Assembly: GCA_964613305.1 (NCBI GenBank)
Contig: CAZTII010000088.1
Coordinates: forward strand, 1 to 5,326
Source: CAZTII01 sp964613305
Lineage (GTDB): Bacteria > Bacillota_I > Bacilli_A > Erysipelotrichales > Erysipelotrichaceae
Length of the DNA: 5,326 nt
Direction: 5' to 3'
The notes beneath the pieces were generated by a model. The model was not told where the DNA came from and ran no database searches. It worked only from the letters and a program-made list of their open reading frames with translations. Shown piece by piece: positions 1 to 5,326 of this stretch. Position 1 is the stretch's first letter; each line of letters opens with the position of its first letter. The translations under genes and the position numbers were made by a program.

Positions 1-85
1 AGTAGTTATTAATTTATATATTTTGTTATAAAAATGTTTCAATCGTGTTAAAGCTAACTATTATCGTGATTATAGTCCGTTAATA

Positions 86-94
86 TGGTATACT
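86..94 (+). promoter_or_regulatory. Extended -10 promoter for the ABC-F/nitroreductase unit
   Basis: The sequence TGGTATACT is an extended -10 element: TG, one base, then TATACT at 89-94, matching TATAAT at 5 of 6 positions. I see no good -35 box at 16-18 bp spacing (GTGATT at 66-71 is poor), which is tolerated when the TG extension is present. Transcription would start near 101 and give a leader of only about 23 nt before the ATG at 124. The rest of positions 1-85 is AT-rich, and I see no gene, terminator or structured RNA in it. Confidence 0.6.
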
Positions 95-110
95 CATTAG
101 GAGTTTATAA

Positions 111-115
111 AGGAG
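111..115 (+). promoter_or_regulatory. Ribosome binding site of the ABC-F gene
   Basis: AGGAG lies 8 nt before the ATG at 124 and supports that start. A second AGGAG at 99-103 is too far from this ATG and has no usable start codon at normal spacing, so it is probably incidental. It falls about where the transcript should begin. Confidence 0.75.
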
Positions 116-123
116 TGTAGTGT

Positions 124-1713
124 ATGATTACAGTAGAAAATGTTAGTGTTCGTTTTGGTTCTAAGCCATTATTTAAAGATGTAAATCTTAAATTCTTAGA
201 TGGAAATTGTTATGGATTAATTGGGGCGAATGGTGCGGGGAAAAGTACTTTTTTGCGTATATTAAGTGGTGAATTGGAACCAGATAGTGGTTCTGTATCA
301 ATGAATAAAGGTGAAACATTGTTTACATTAAAGCAAGATCACTTTGCTTTTGATAATGAAACAGCATTAAAAACAGTCATGATGGGTAATGTTGAATTAT
401 TTTCTATCATGGATGAAAAAGATGCATTATACGCAAAAGCTGATTTTAGTGAAGAAGATGGAATTAGAGCTGGTGAATTAGAAGCTAAATTTGCGGAGAT
501 GGATGGTTGGAACGCTGAAAGCAATGCCGCTATTTTATTGAATGGTTTAGGAATTGCGGAAGAATTACACGAATCCTTAATGAGTGAATTAAGCGAAAGT
601 ATTAAAGTAAAAGTATTATTGGCTCAAGCTTTATTCGCAAATCCAGATACTTTATTATTGGATGAGCCTACTAATGGTTTGGATGTAAAAGCAATCGCTT
701 GGTTGGAATCATTTTTAATCAATTTTGAAAAAACTGTTATTGTTGTTTCCCATGACCGTCACTTTTTAGATAAAGTATGTACGCATATTGCGGATGTTGA
801 TTATGGTCGAATTAAAATATTTTCTGGAAACTATGAATTTTGGCGTAAATCTAGTGAACTTATTGCTAAACAATTAAAAGATAGTAATCGTAAAAAAGAA
901 GATAAAATTAAAGAACTTGAAGAATTTATTGCGCGCTTTAGTGCAAATGCTTCTAAGAGTAAACAAGCTACGTCACGTAAGAAAATATTGGATAAAATTT
1001 CTCTTGATGAACTTGAACCATCTACTCGTAAATATCCATTTATTGATTTTAAACCGGAACGTGAAAGTGGTAAAGTTATTGCTACGCTAGATTGCAAAAG
1101 TTGTATCGTAGAAGGTAAAGAAATTTTAAAAGATGTTGAAATTACGATTTGTAAAGGTGATAAAATTGCTTTAATTGGTGATCCAATTAAAATATCAGCG
1201 ATTTTACGTTGTTTTGCTCATGATTTAGATTTTGATGGTGATGTAACCTATGGTCAAACTATTAAAATGAGTTATGTTCCTAATGATAATAGTTTCTATT
1301 TCCAACAAGATAAACCAATTGTTGAATGGTTAGGACAATATACACCAGAAGATGATCCAAAGATATTACGTGGCTTTTTAGGTAGAATGTTGTTTAGTGG
1401 AGATGATGCATTAAAGTCGGTGACAGTATTAAGTGGTGGTGAGAAAGTTCGTTGTATGCTTAGTAAATCAATGATTGAAGGACCTAATCTATTGTTTATG
1501 GATGATCCAACTAATCACTTAGACTTAGAATCAATTACATCTCTTAATGATGGTTTAATTGCTTATACTGGCGAATTAATGTTTATTTCACATGACCATC
1601 AATTTATTCAAACAATTGCAAATCGAATTATTGAAGTAACAGACAATGGAATTATTGATCGTATGATGAGTTATGATGATTATTTATATAGCCAATATGG
1701 CATTGAAAACTAA
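124..1713 (+). CDS. ykpA: ABC-F family ATPase, YbiT/YkpA type, with one degenerate ATP site
   Basis: This 529-residue soluble protein has two ABC ATPase domains and no membrane segments. ABC-F proteins of this kind bind the ribosome E site and act on stalled or slow translation; the exact role of the YbiT/YkpA group is poorly defined. Domain 1 has Walker A at 34-42 (GANGAGKST), Q71, an arm insertion at about 88-145, a changed signature at 156-160 (LSESI instead of LSGGQ), Walker B with D180-E181 and switch H210. The basic interdomain linker, about 240-300, carries the SANASKSKQATSRKK stretch typical of YbiT/YkpA proteins. Domain 2 has a broken Walker A at 352-360 (GDPIKISAI), no Q-loop Gln (N387 in its place), an intact signature at 436-440 (LSGGE), Walker B ending D460-D461 (the catalytic Glu is now Asp) and H490. 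Length and both ends look complete, so this is not a pseudogene. The downstream gene starts on its stop codon. The subgroup call is from remembered similarity. Confidence 0.93.
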   Translation: MITVENVSVRFGSKPLFKDVNLKFLDGNCYGLIGANGAGKSTFLRILSGELEPDSGSVSMNKGETLFTLKQDHFAFDNETALKTVMMGNVELFSIMDEKDALYAKADFSEEDGIRAGELEAKFAEMDGWNAESNAAILLNGLGIAEELHESLMSELSESIKVKVLLAQALFANPDTLLLDEPTNGLDVKAIAWLESFLINFEKTVIVVSHDRHFLDKVCTHIADVDYGRIKIFSGNYEFWRKSSELIAKQLKDSNRKKEDKIKELEEFIARFSANASKSKQATSRKKILDKISLDELEPSTRKYPFIDFKPERESGKVIATLDCKSCIVEGKEILKDVEITICKGDKIALIGDPIKISAILRCFAHDLDFDGDVTYGQTIKMSYVPNDNSFYFQQDKPIVEWLGQYTPEDDPKILRGFLGRMLFSGDDALKSVTVLSGGEKVRCMLSKSMIEGPNLLFMDDPTNHLDLESITSLNDGLIAYTGELMFISHDHQFIQTIANRIIEVTDNGIIDRMMSYDDYLYSQYGIEN

Positions 1714-2420
1714 TGTTGCATAAGTATATTGAAAAGCGTAAGTCGATTAGAAGATATAAAATGGACCATGTTTCCAATGATGTTTTTGAAAAGGTTGAAA
1801 CTTTTATAAAAACAATAAAACCATTATTTCCTCTGATTAATGTTTCGTTTAAGATTAAAGAACAAGGTGAATTATTAAGCTTATTTCCAGTAAAGTCACC
1901 TTATTATGTATTTTTCTATAGTGAGAAAAAAGAACATTATTTATTAAATGCAGGCTTTATGATGCAACAACTAGAATTGTATTTTCAAAGCATTGGTATT
2001 GGTTGTTGTTATTTAGGTGCTGCAACACCAGTGGTTAAAAAAGATAAAGATGGTTATGTGATTGCGATGGCGTGGGGATTACCTGAAGAAACGATGTATC
2101 GTACAAAATCACAGTTCAATCGCTTACCATTGAGTGAAATAGGAAAAGAGTTGGATAGTTTCTTTGATGTTGTGCGTTTAGCTCCATCTAGTACCAATAG
2201 TCAGCCTTGGTATATTGAGCAAGAAGAAGATGGCTATCGAGTATATCGAAAGGAATTATCGTCATTTAAAAAAATCATATTAGATAAATTACAACAAATT
2301 GATATTGGTATTGCATTGTGTCATTTATATTTATCGGCAACGACATTTGCCTTTATCCCAGGTGGCAGTGATAAAGAAGGGTTGTTATCGATGGGAAAAG
2401 TGATTTTAAGGAGAGATTAA
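1713..2420 (+). CDS. Nitroreductase-like flavoprotein (TM1586-type putative nitroreductase)
   Basis: This 235-residue soluble protein is probably FMN-dependent and of the 'putative TM nitroreductase' type, in which an N-terminal and a C-terminal half together form the flavin-binding fold. Visible signs are the N-terminal RKSIRRY at 9-15 (the basic, phosphate-binding type of motif of nitroreductases), GFMMQQLELYFQSIGIGCCYLG-like sequence at about 81-102, and the hallmark APSSTNSQPW at 157-166. The substrate cannot be inferred; many relatives have no known physiological substrate. The ATG shares its A with the last base of the ABC-F stop codon (TAATG), and there is no clear Shine-Dalgarno site before it, so translation probably depends on termination-reinitiation from the upstream gene. 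No signal peptide or membrane segment is visible. A functional tie to the ABC-F protein is inferred only from this coupling. A terminator overlaps the 3' end. Confidence 0.85.
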   Translation: MLHKYIEKRKSIRRYKMDHVSNDVFEKVETFIKTIKPLFPLINVSFKIKEQGELLSLFPVKSPYYVFFYSEKKEHYLLNAGFMMQQLELYFQSIGIGCCYLGAATPVVKKDKDGYVIAMAWGLPEETMYRTKSQFNRLPLSEIGKELDSFFDVVRLAPSSTNSQPWYIEQEEDGYRVYRKELSSFKKIILDKLQQIDIGIALCHLYLSATTFAFIPGGSDKEGLLSMGKVILRRD

Positions 2421-2434
2421 AACTCTCTTTTTTT
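2408..2434 (+). terminator. Rho-independent terminator overlapping the nitroreductase stop codon
   Basis: GAGAG at 2411-2415 pairs with CTCTC at 2423-2427. The stem can be extended by G2410-T2428 (wobble), A2409-T2429 and A2408-T2430. The 7-nt loop at 2416-2422 contains the TAA stop (2418-2420). Seven T residues at 2428-2434 follow. The stem is short but fits intrinsic terminators in AT-rich Firmicutes. It separates the ABC-F/nitroreductase unit from the ECF operon. The reverse strand lacks a matching T-run, so it should act in one direction only. Confidence 0.75.
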
Positions 2435-2447
2435 ATTGTTTATTTTC

Positions 2448-2476
2448 TTGACAATTTTAATAAATACTACTACACT
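2448..2476 (+). promoter_or_regulatory. Sigma-A-type promoter of the ECF transporter operon
   Basis: A perfect -35 box TTGACA (2448-2453) is followed after 17 bp by TACACT (2471-2476), a 4-of-6 match to the -10 consensus. A perfect TATAAT lies at 2476-2481, but its spacing to the TTGACA is 22 bp, which is too long for a standard promoter, and no -35 box sits at its proper distance. The two overlapping -10 candidates predict starts near 2483 or 2488, both inside the inverted repeat that follows. The leader is therefore too short to hold a riboswitch. Confidence 0.7.
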
Positions 2477-2480
2477 ATAA

Positions 2481-2500
2481 TAGTTAGTTATTACTAACTA
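2481..2500 (+). promoter_or_regulatory. Perfect inverted repeat, candidate operator of the ECF operon
   Basis: The arms TAGTTAGT (2481-2488) and ACTAACTA (2493-2500) are exact reverse complements around a TATT centre, giving a 20-bp palindromic site. It overlaps the end of TATAAT and the predicted transcription start, and its last base is the first base of the AGGAGG ribosome binding site. It has no T-run, so it is not a terminator. The position fits a repressor site bound by a dimeric regulator; no regulator gene is present in the window. As RNA, much of it could also form a hairpin next to the Shine-Dalgarno sequence. Confidence 0.6.
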
Positions 2501-2505
2501 GGAGG
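2500..2505 (+). promoter_or_regulatory. Ribosome binding site of the putative S component
   Basis: AGGAGG lies 8 nt before the ATG at 2514. It is the strongest ribosome binding site in the window and fixes the start codon. It abuts the inverted repeat at 2481-2500. Confidence 0.85.
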
Positions 2506-2513
2506 ATAGATTA

Positions 2514-3125
2514 ATGAAAAACAATACATCATTGACGATTAAAGACATCGTTACAGTAGGCATTTTTAGTGTTTTAGCATGCATTTTATTTCAACTAGGT
2601 TCAATGATTATTTTTATTTTTGGGGAATACGCAATGTTAGCGCAAGGAACTTTTCCATCATTGTTGGCTGGAGTAGTGTTTGTTGTTTTAGTGAAGAAGG
2701 TGAATAAAAAAGGAGTTGTGTTATTGTATTCGTTGGTATTCACGATTATTTATGCCATTATGGGTTTTTGGCAAATGGCATTTGTATTAATCCCAGCATC
2801 TTTACTTGCCGAATTAATATTGTTGAGTGAAGGATATTTGAACAATAAACGCATTAAACTTGCTTTTTCAGTTCAAGAAGGAATCGTTTCAATGCATGGT
2901 ATGTTTTTCTTTTGGTATTTAGGAAAAGAAGGGTTAATGAATACGTTTAAGGGAATGTTTACTCAAGAAATGGTGGATGCGATGGTAGCTCCTTATAGTA
3001 ATCCTATCGTTATAGTTTCTGTGTTTGTAGTGTCATTTATATTTGCATACGTTGGATCTTCTATTGGAGTTAGTATTTATAATAAATTTTTTGATAAAAC
3101 ACCATCTAAAGCGATTATTAATTAG
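2514..3125 (+). CDS. Putative ECF transporter S component, Trep_Strep/MptE-like membrane protein
   Basis: This 203-residue protein is almost entirely membrane-embedded. Hydrophobic segments lie at about 11-36, 44-60, 66-85, 87-105, 117-136 and 163-188, so about six helices, the usual number for an S component. It has a short hydrophilic start (TSLTIKDIVT), common in S components, and no signal peptide. The GTFPSLLAGVVFVVLVKKVNKKG stretch region at 45-67 and the overall layout resemble the Trep_Strep family of putative S components. Those proteins are thought to bind the transported solute and pass it to EcfT, but I know no established cargo. The assignment rests strongly on context: genes for EcfT and a double EcfA follow at once, so this looks like a dedicated (group II) ECF importer. 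It is the first gene after the promoter and the palindromic site. No riboswitch in the leader hints at the substrate. Confidence 0.8.
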   Translation: MKNNTSLTIKDIVTVGIFSVLACILFQLGSMIIFIFGEYAMLAQGTFPSLLAGVVFVVLVKKVNKKGVVLLYSLVFTIIYAIMGFWQMAFVLIPASLLAELILLSEGYLNNKRIKLAFSVQEGIVSMHGMFFFWYLGKEGLMNTFKGMFTQEMVDAMVAPYSNPIVIVSVFVVSFIFAYVGSSIGVSIYNKFFDKTPSKAIIN

Positions 3126-3134
3126 TGAAAGTCT

Positions 3135-3818
3135 ATGAAAATAAACTATTATGAAAGTGATCCAAGAGTATTATTTATATTGATGTTTTTTGCATCACTT
3201 TCTGTTGTTGTATTAAAAGGCGAATTTCAGCTATATTTTTTATTGATTATGTTTTTGGTGTATTTTATTTATGAACGATTTAACGTGTTAAAATACTTTC
3301 TGATAGCGTGTAGCTTATATGGAGTGTCATTTTTAGTTTATATGTATTTATCTCATACTGGTTTTCGCTTTATTGGGATGTTTTCGATGATTGGTTTTCG
3401 TTTACTTCCAGTAATGATGGTTTCAAGTTTACTTTTTAACATACCGACTGGATCATTAATGGCATTTTTATATCGTTGCCATATTCCTCTTTCAGTACGT
3501 TTAGGTGTTGTTGTAGCATTACGTTTTTTTCCTGATGCGAAACAACAAATAAAATATGTTCGTAATGCGATTAAAATTCGACATTTATCATTATCATTAC
3601 TTCATCCTATTCGAAGTTTTGAATATTTAATTGTTCCAATTATGCATAAAAGTTTAAAAATAGCGACGGAAATGAGTGCTTCTATTATGACGAAAGGAAT
3701 AGAGTTTGACGGTATAAAAACATCGTTTCATGTATTTCAGTATAAACCTTTGGATTATATGATTATAGGTGGATGTTTAATACCATTTATACTTTTCTTT
3801 ATTGAGGTATTGTTATGA
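3135..3818 (+). CDS. ecfT: ECF transporter transmembrane component EcfT
   Basis: This 227-residue membrane protein couples the ATPases to the S component. The N-terminal D9-P10-R11 is the DPR motif common at the start of EcfT proteins. Hydrophobic segments lie at about 12-28, 32-46, 51-72, 78-104 and 207-226. The cytosolic part between contains R130-FFP and the two coupling motifs that dock on the ATPases. These motifs deviate from the classical Ala-Arg-Gly: the first reads I-R-H (148-150, in AIKIRH) and the second T-K-G (186-188, in MTKGIEFDG). The gene begins 9 nt after the S-component stop with only a weak purine stretch (GTGAAAG) very close to the ATG, so its translation is probably partly coupled to the gene before it. 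It overlaps the ATPase gene by 4 nt (ATGA). Length is near normal for a short EcfT. Confidence 0.88.
   Translation: MKINYYESDPRVLFILMFFASLSVVVLKGEFQLYFLLIMFLVYFIYERFNVLKYFLIACSLYGVSFLVYMYLSHTGFRFIGMFSMIGFRLLPVMMVSSLLFNIPTGSLMAFLYRCHIPLSVRLGVVVALRFFPDAKQQIKYVRNAIKIRHLSLSLLHPIRSFEYLIVPIMHKSLKIATEMSASIMTKGIEFDGIKTSFHVFQYKPLDYMIIGGCLIPFILFFIEVLL
3804..3807 (+). promoter_or_regulatory. Ribosome binding site of the double EcfA gene inside ecfT
   Basis: GAGG lies 7 nt before the ATG at 3815, within the last codons of ecfT. With the ATGA overlap it allows both independent initiation and translational coupling, and it supports the chosen start. Confidence 0.65.
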
Positions 3819-5245
3819 TTGAATTAAAAAATGTGAGTTGTCAGTATAGCGATATAGTATGGCAAGTAGATGATATTTCACTTATCTTACAGAAGGGTCA
3901 GTGTGTTGTGTTGTCTGGTCCTTCAGGTTGCGGTAAAACTACAATGACTCGACTGTTGAATCGTTTAATACCTGATTTATATCAAGCGTCTGTAAAAGGT
4001 GATGTGTTAATCGATGGAAAATGCATACGAACATGGAATAAAGGTGAAGTAGCATTATATCAAGGAAATGTGTTTCAGGATCCCAAATCACAATTTTTTT
4101 CTACGATAGTAAGTGATGAAATTGCCTTAATTGGTGAAAATCTAGGTATGGAACATGGATTGTTACAAGAAAGAGTCAACAATGCCGCTGATATTTGTGG
4201 AATATCTCACTTATTGCATCGCAGTGTTCACGAACTATCAGGTGGTGAAAAACAAAAAGTTGCGATTGCTTCTACTCTGGTATGGAATGCTCCTATTATT
4301 ATATTGGATGAGCCATCTGCTAATTTAGATATGCGTTCTACTCTTGAACTAGGTGAGTTGCTTAAAAAGTTAAAAAAAGAGGGTAAAACAATCATTGTTG
4401 CTGAACATCGTTTGTTTTATTTAAATGAAATAATGGATCGTTTGATTGTAATGGAAAAAGGGAAAATTGTAGGTGATTATTATAACCCAAGCAATAATCA
4501 TATTGTAAAACATACGTTAAGACCTCTAGATTATACATCATGGTTAAAAGTGATTTCTGCAAAACATTGTTTTGGTGAAATAAAGTCGAATAAAATAATT
4601 TTATCTATTAACGAGTTAAAGGTAGGTATTGATAAACAAGTATTATTGTCAAACATTAGTTTTTCATTGCATGAAGGTGAAAGAATGGCTGTTATAGGTA
4701 AAAATGGAATTGGTAAAACAACATTGTTGAATGTAATTTCAGGTTTAAATTCACCAATTAGTGGTAAAATATCGTCTGGTAATAATAAACAACGATTAGC
4801 TTCTAGTTATTATATGTTGCAAGATTGTGATAGCCAGTTATTTTTTGAAAGTGTTGAAATGGAGTTGTTGACAGGTCAAAAAAATAATGAAGAAGTAATG
4901 AATAAAGCAAAACAATATTTATGTGATTTGGATTTATGGGATTTAAGAACTAGTCATCCCCAAGAATGTTCTGGTGGAGAAAAACAGAGAATTTGTGTTG
5001 CTGTATCTCTTTTACAAGATGTGCAGTTATTACTATTGGATGAGCCTACGGCTGGTTTAGACTATAAACGAATGCAACAACTTTCAACATCGTTAAATAA
5101 TGGAAAGAGTCAGTTAATTATTACTCATGACGTAGAGTTTATACTTCAACTTTGCCATTCTGTTTTAGTTTTAGATACTACTGGATGTTTTGTAATGTCA
5201 GTTAATGGAAACGAGGCTAAAATTGTTGACTATTTAAAACAATGA
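3815..5245 (+). CDS. ECF transporter ATPase with two fused EcfA domains
   Basis: This 476-residue protein joins two complete ABC ATPase domains that would power the ECF importer as an intramolecular EcfA-EcfA' pair. Domain 1 (about 1-225) has Walker A at 35-43 (GPSGCGKTT), Q88 in FQDP, signature LSGGE at 141-145, Walker B with D165-E166 and switch H198 in AEHR. Domain 2 (about 262-476) has Walker A at 295-303 (GKNGIGKTT), Q336 in LQD, signature CSGGE at 385-389, Walker B with D409-E410 and H438 in THD. All catalytic motifs are present in both halves, so both composite ATP sites should work, unlike the ABC-F protein upstream. A linker of about 35 residues (226-261) joins the domains. Unlinked EcfA1 and EcfA2 are each near 280 residues; the fused form is usual in dedicated ECF cassettes with Trep_Strep-like S components. 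The start overlaps the ecfT stop by 4 nt. It is the last gene of the operon. Confidence 0.92.
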   Translation: MIELKNVSCQYSDIVWQVDDISLILQKGQCVVLSGPSGCGKTTMTRLLNRLIPDLYQASVKGDVLIDGKCIRTWNKGEVALYQGNVFQDPKSQFFSTIVSDEIALIGENLGMEHGLLQERVNNAADICGISHLLHRSVHELSGGEKQKVAIASTLVWNAPIIILDEPSANLDMRSTLELGELLKKLKKEGKTIIVAEHRLFYLNEIMDRLIVMEKGKIVGDYYNPSNNHIVKHTLRPLDYTSWLKVISAKHCFGEIKSNKIILSINELKVGIDKQVLLSNISFSLHEGERMAVIGKNGIGKTTLLNVISGLNSPISGKISSGNNKQRLASSYYMLQDCDSQLFFESVEMELLTGQKNNEEVMNKAKQYLCDLDLWDLRTSHPQECSGGEKQRICVAVSLLQDVQLLLLDEPTAGLDYKRMQQLSTSLNNGKSQLIITHDVEFILQLCHSVLVLDTTGCFVMSVNGNEAKIVDYLKQ

Positions 5246-5268
5246 TGAATAAATGTATATTTTGAAGG

Positions 5269-5295
5269 AAACTCTTATGGAATATGAGAGTTTTT
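5269..5295 (+). terminator. Rho-independent terminator of the ECF operon
   Basis: AAACTCTTAT (5269-5278) pairs with ATGAGAGTTT (5284-5293) through ten pairs including one G-T wobble (T5276-G5286), around a 5-nt loop. Five T residues at 5291-5295 and a further T-rich stretch follow. It lies 23 nt after the ATPase stop codon. Confidence 0.82.
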
Positions 5296-5297
5296 CT

Positions 5298-5326
5298 TTG
5301 TTTAAATAGGGGTATTGAGTTATAAT
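5298..5326 (+). promoter_or_regulatory. Possible promoter of the next gene, at the window edge
   Basis: A perfect TATAAT occupies the last six bases (5321-5326). At 17 bp upstream, TTGTTT (5298-5303) matches only the TTG of the -35 consensus. The position directly after a terminator is right for a new + strand unit, but the gene it would serve is outside the window. Confidence 0.45.

Noticed and set aside
339..524. 61-codon reading frame on the - strand
   Set aside because: It lies wholly inside the ABC-F gene, has no ribosome binding site of its own that I can see, and its Ser/Ala-rich translation has the look of an antisense shadow.
831..1097. 88-codon reading frame on the - strand
   Set aside because: It is entirely antisense to the linker region of the ABC-F gene. 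The Ser/Leu-rich product mirrors the Lys/Glu-rich coding strand, and there is no promoter or known domain.
1177..1506. ABC-F gene as a pseudogene because of broken ATPase motifs
   Set aside because: The frame is open over the full family length, signature 2 and the C-terminal half are well preserved, and the changes are substitutions confined to one ATP site, not frameshifts or stops.
124..1713. ABC-F protein as a drug exporter or part of the ECF transporter
   Set aside because: It has no membrane domain and carries the charged linker and arm insertion of ribosome-associated ABC-F proteins. It is separated from the ECF operon by a terminator and a new promoter.
2476..2481. TATAAT as the main -10 box of the ECF promoter
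   Set aside because: It is a perfect hexamer, but it lies 22 bp from TTGACA and has no -35 match at 16-18 bp. TACACT at 2471-2476 has the correct 17-bp spacing, so I treat TATAAT as an alternative only.
2421..2513. Riboswitch in front of the ECF operon, as seen for many vitamin ECF transporters
   Set aside because: The gap is 93 nt and already holds the terminator tail, promoter and inverted repeat. The predicted leader is only about 25-30 nt, too short for any known riboswitch.

Overview
The window is a compact, AT-rich piece of bacterial chromosome. It has short Shine-Dalgarno sites (AGGAG, AGGAGG), overlapping start and stop codons, sigma-A-like promoters and short U-tailed hairpin terminators. 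These features, and the resemblance of the proteins to Bacillus-type homologues, point to a low-GC Firmicute (Bacilli or Erysipelotrichia-like); genus cannot be assigned from sequence reading alone. All five genes are on the + strand and form two transcription units. There are no tRNA or rRNA genes, insertion sequences, CRISPR repeats or phage genes.

Unit 1 (about 86-2434) has an extended -10 promoter, a full-length ABC-F ATPase of the YbiT/YkpA group (a soluble, ribosome-associated type of protein, not a transporter), and a flavin nitroreductase-like protein whose start codon overlaps the ABC-F stop (TAATG). A hairpin terminator closes the unit and contains the nitroreductase stop codon in its loop. 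The ABC-F protein is clearly asymmetric. Walker A, the Q-loop and the catalytic Glu of its second ATPase domain, and the signature motif of its first domain, have all changed. In a head-to-tail arrangement these elements make up the same composite ATP site, so one site looks dead and the other intact.

Unit 2 (about 2448-5295) is a complete dedicated energy-coupling factor (ECF) importer. It encodes a small membrane protein resembling the Trep_Strep/MptE-type putative S component (substrate binding), an EcfT transmembrane coupling protein, and one polypeptide with two complete EcfA-type ATPase domains. The promoter has a perfect TTGACA -35 box. A perfect 8-bp-arm inverted repeat lies at the predicted transcription start, directly against the ribosome binding site, and is a strong candidate operator for an unidentified regulator. 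The cargo of this S-component type is not known to me and cannot be read from the sequence. A terminator follows the ATPase gene, and a perfect TATAAT at the very end suggests another promoter for a gene outside the window.

I see no clearly new multi-gene system. The points most worth following are the one-sided degeneration of the ABC-F ATP sites, the palindromic operator of the ECF operon, and the unknown substrate of that importer.
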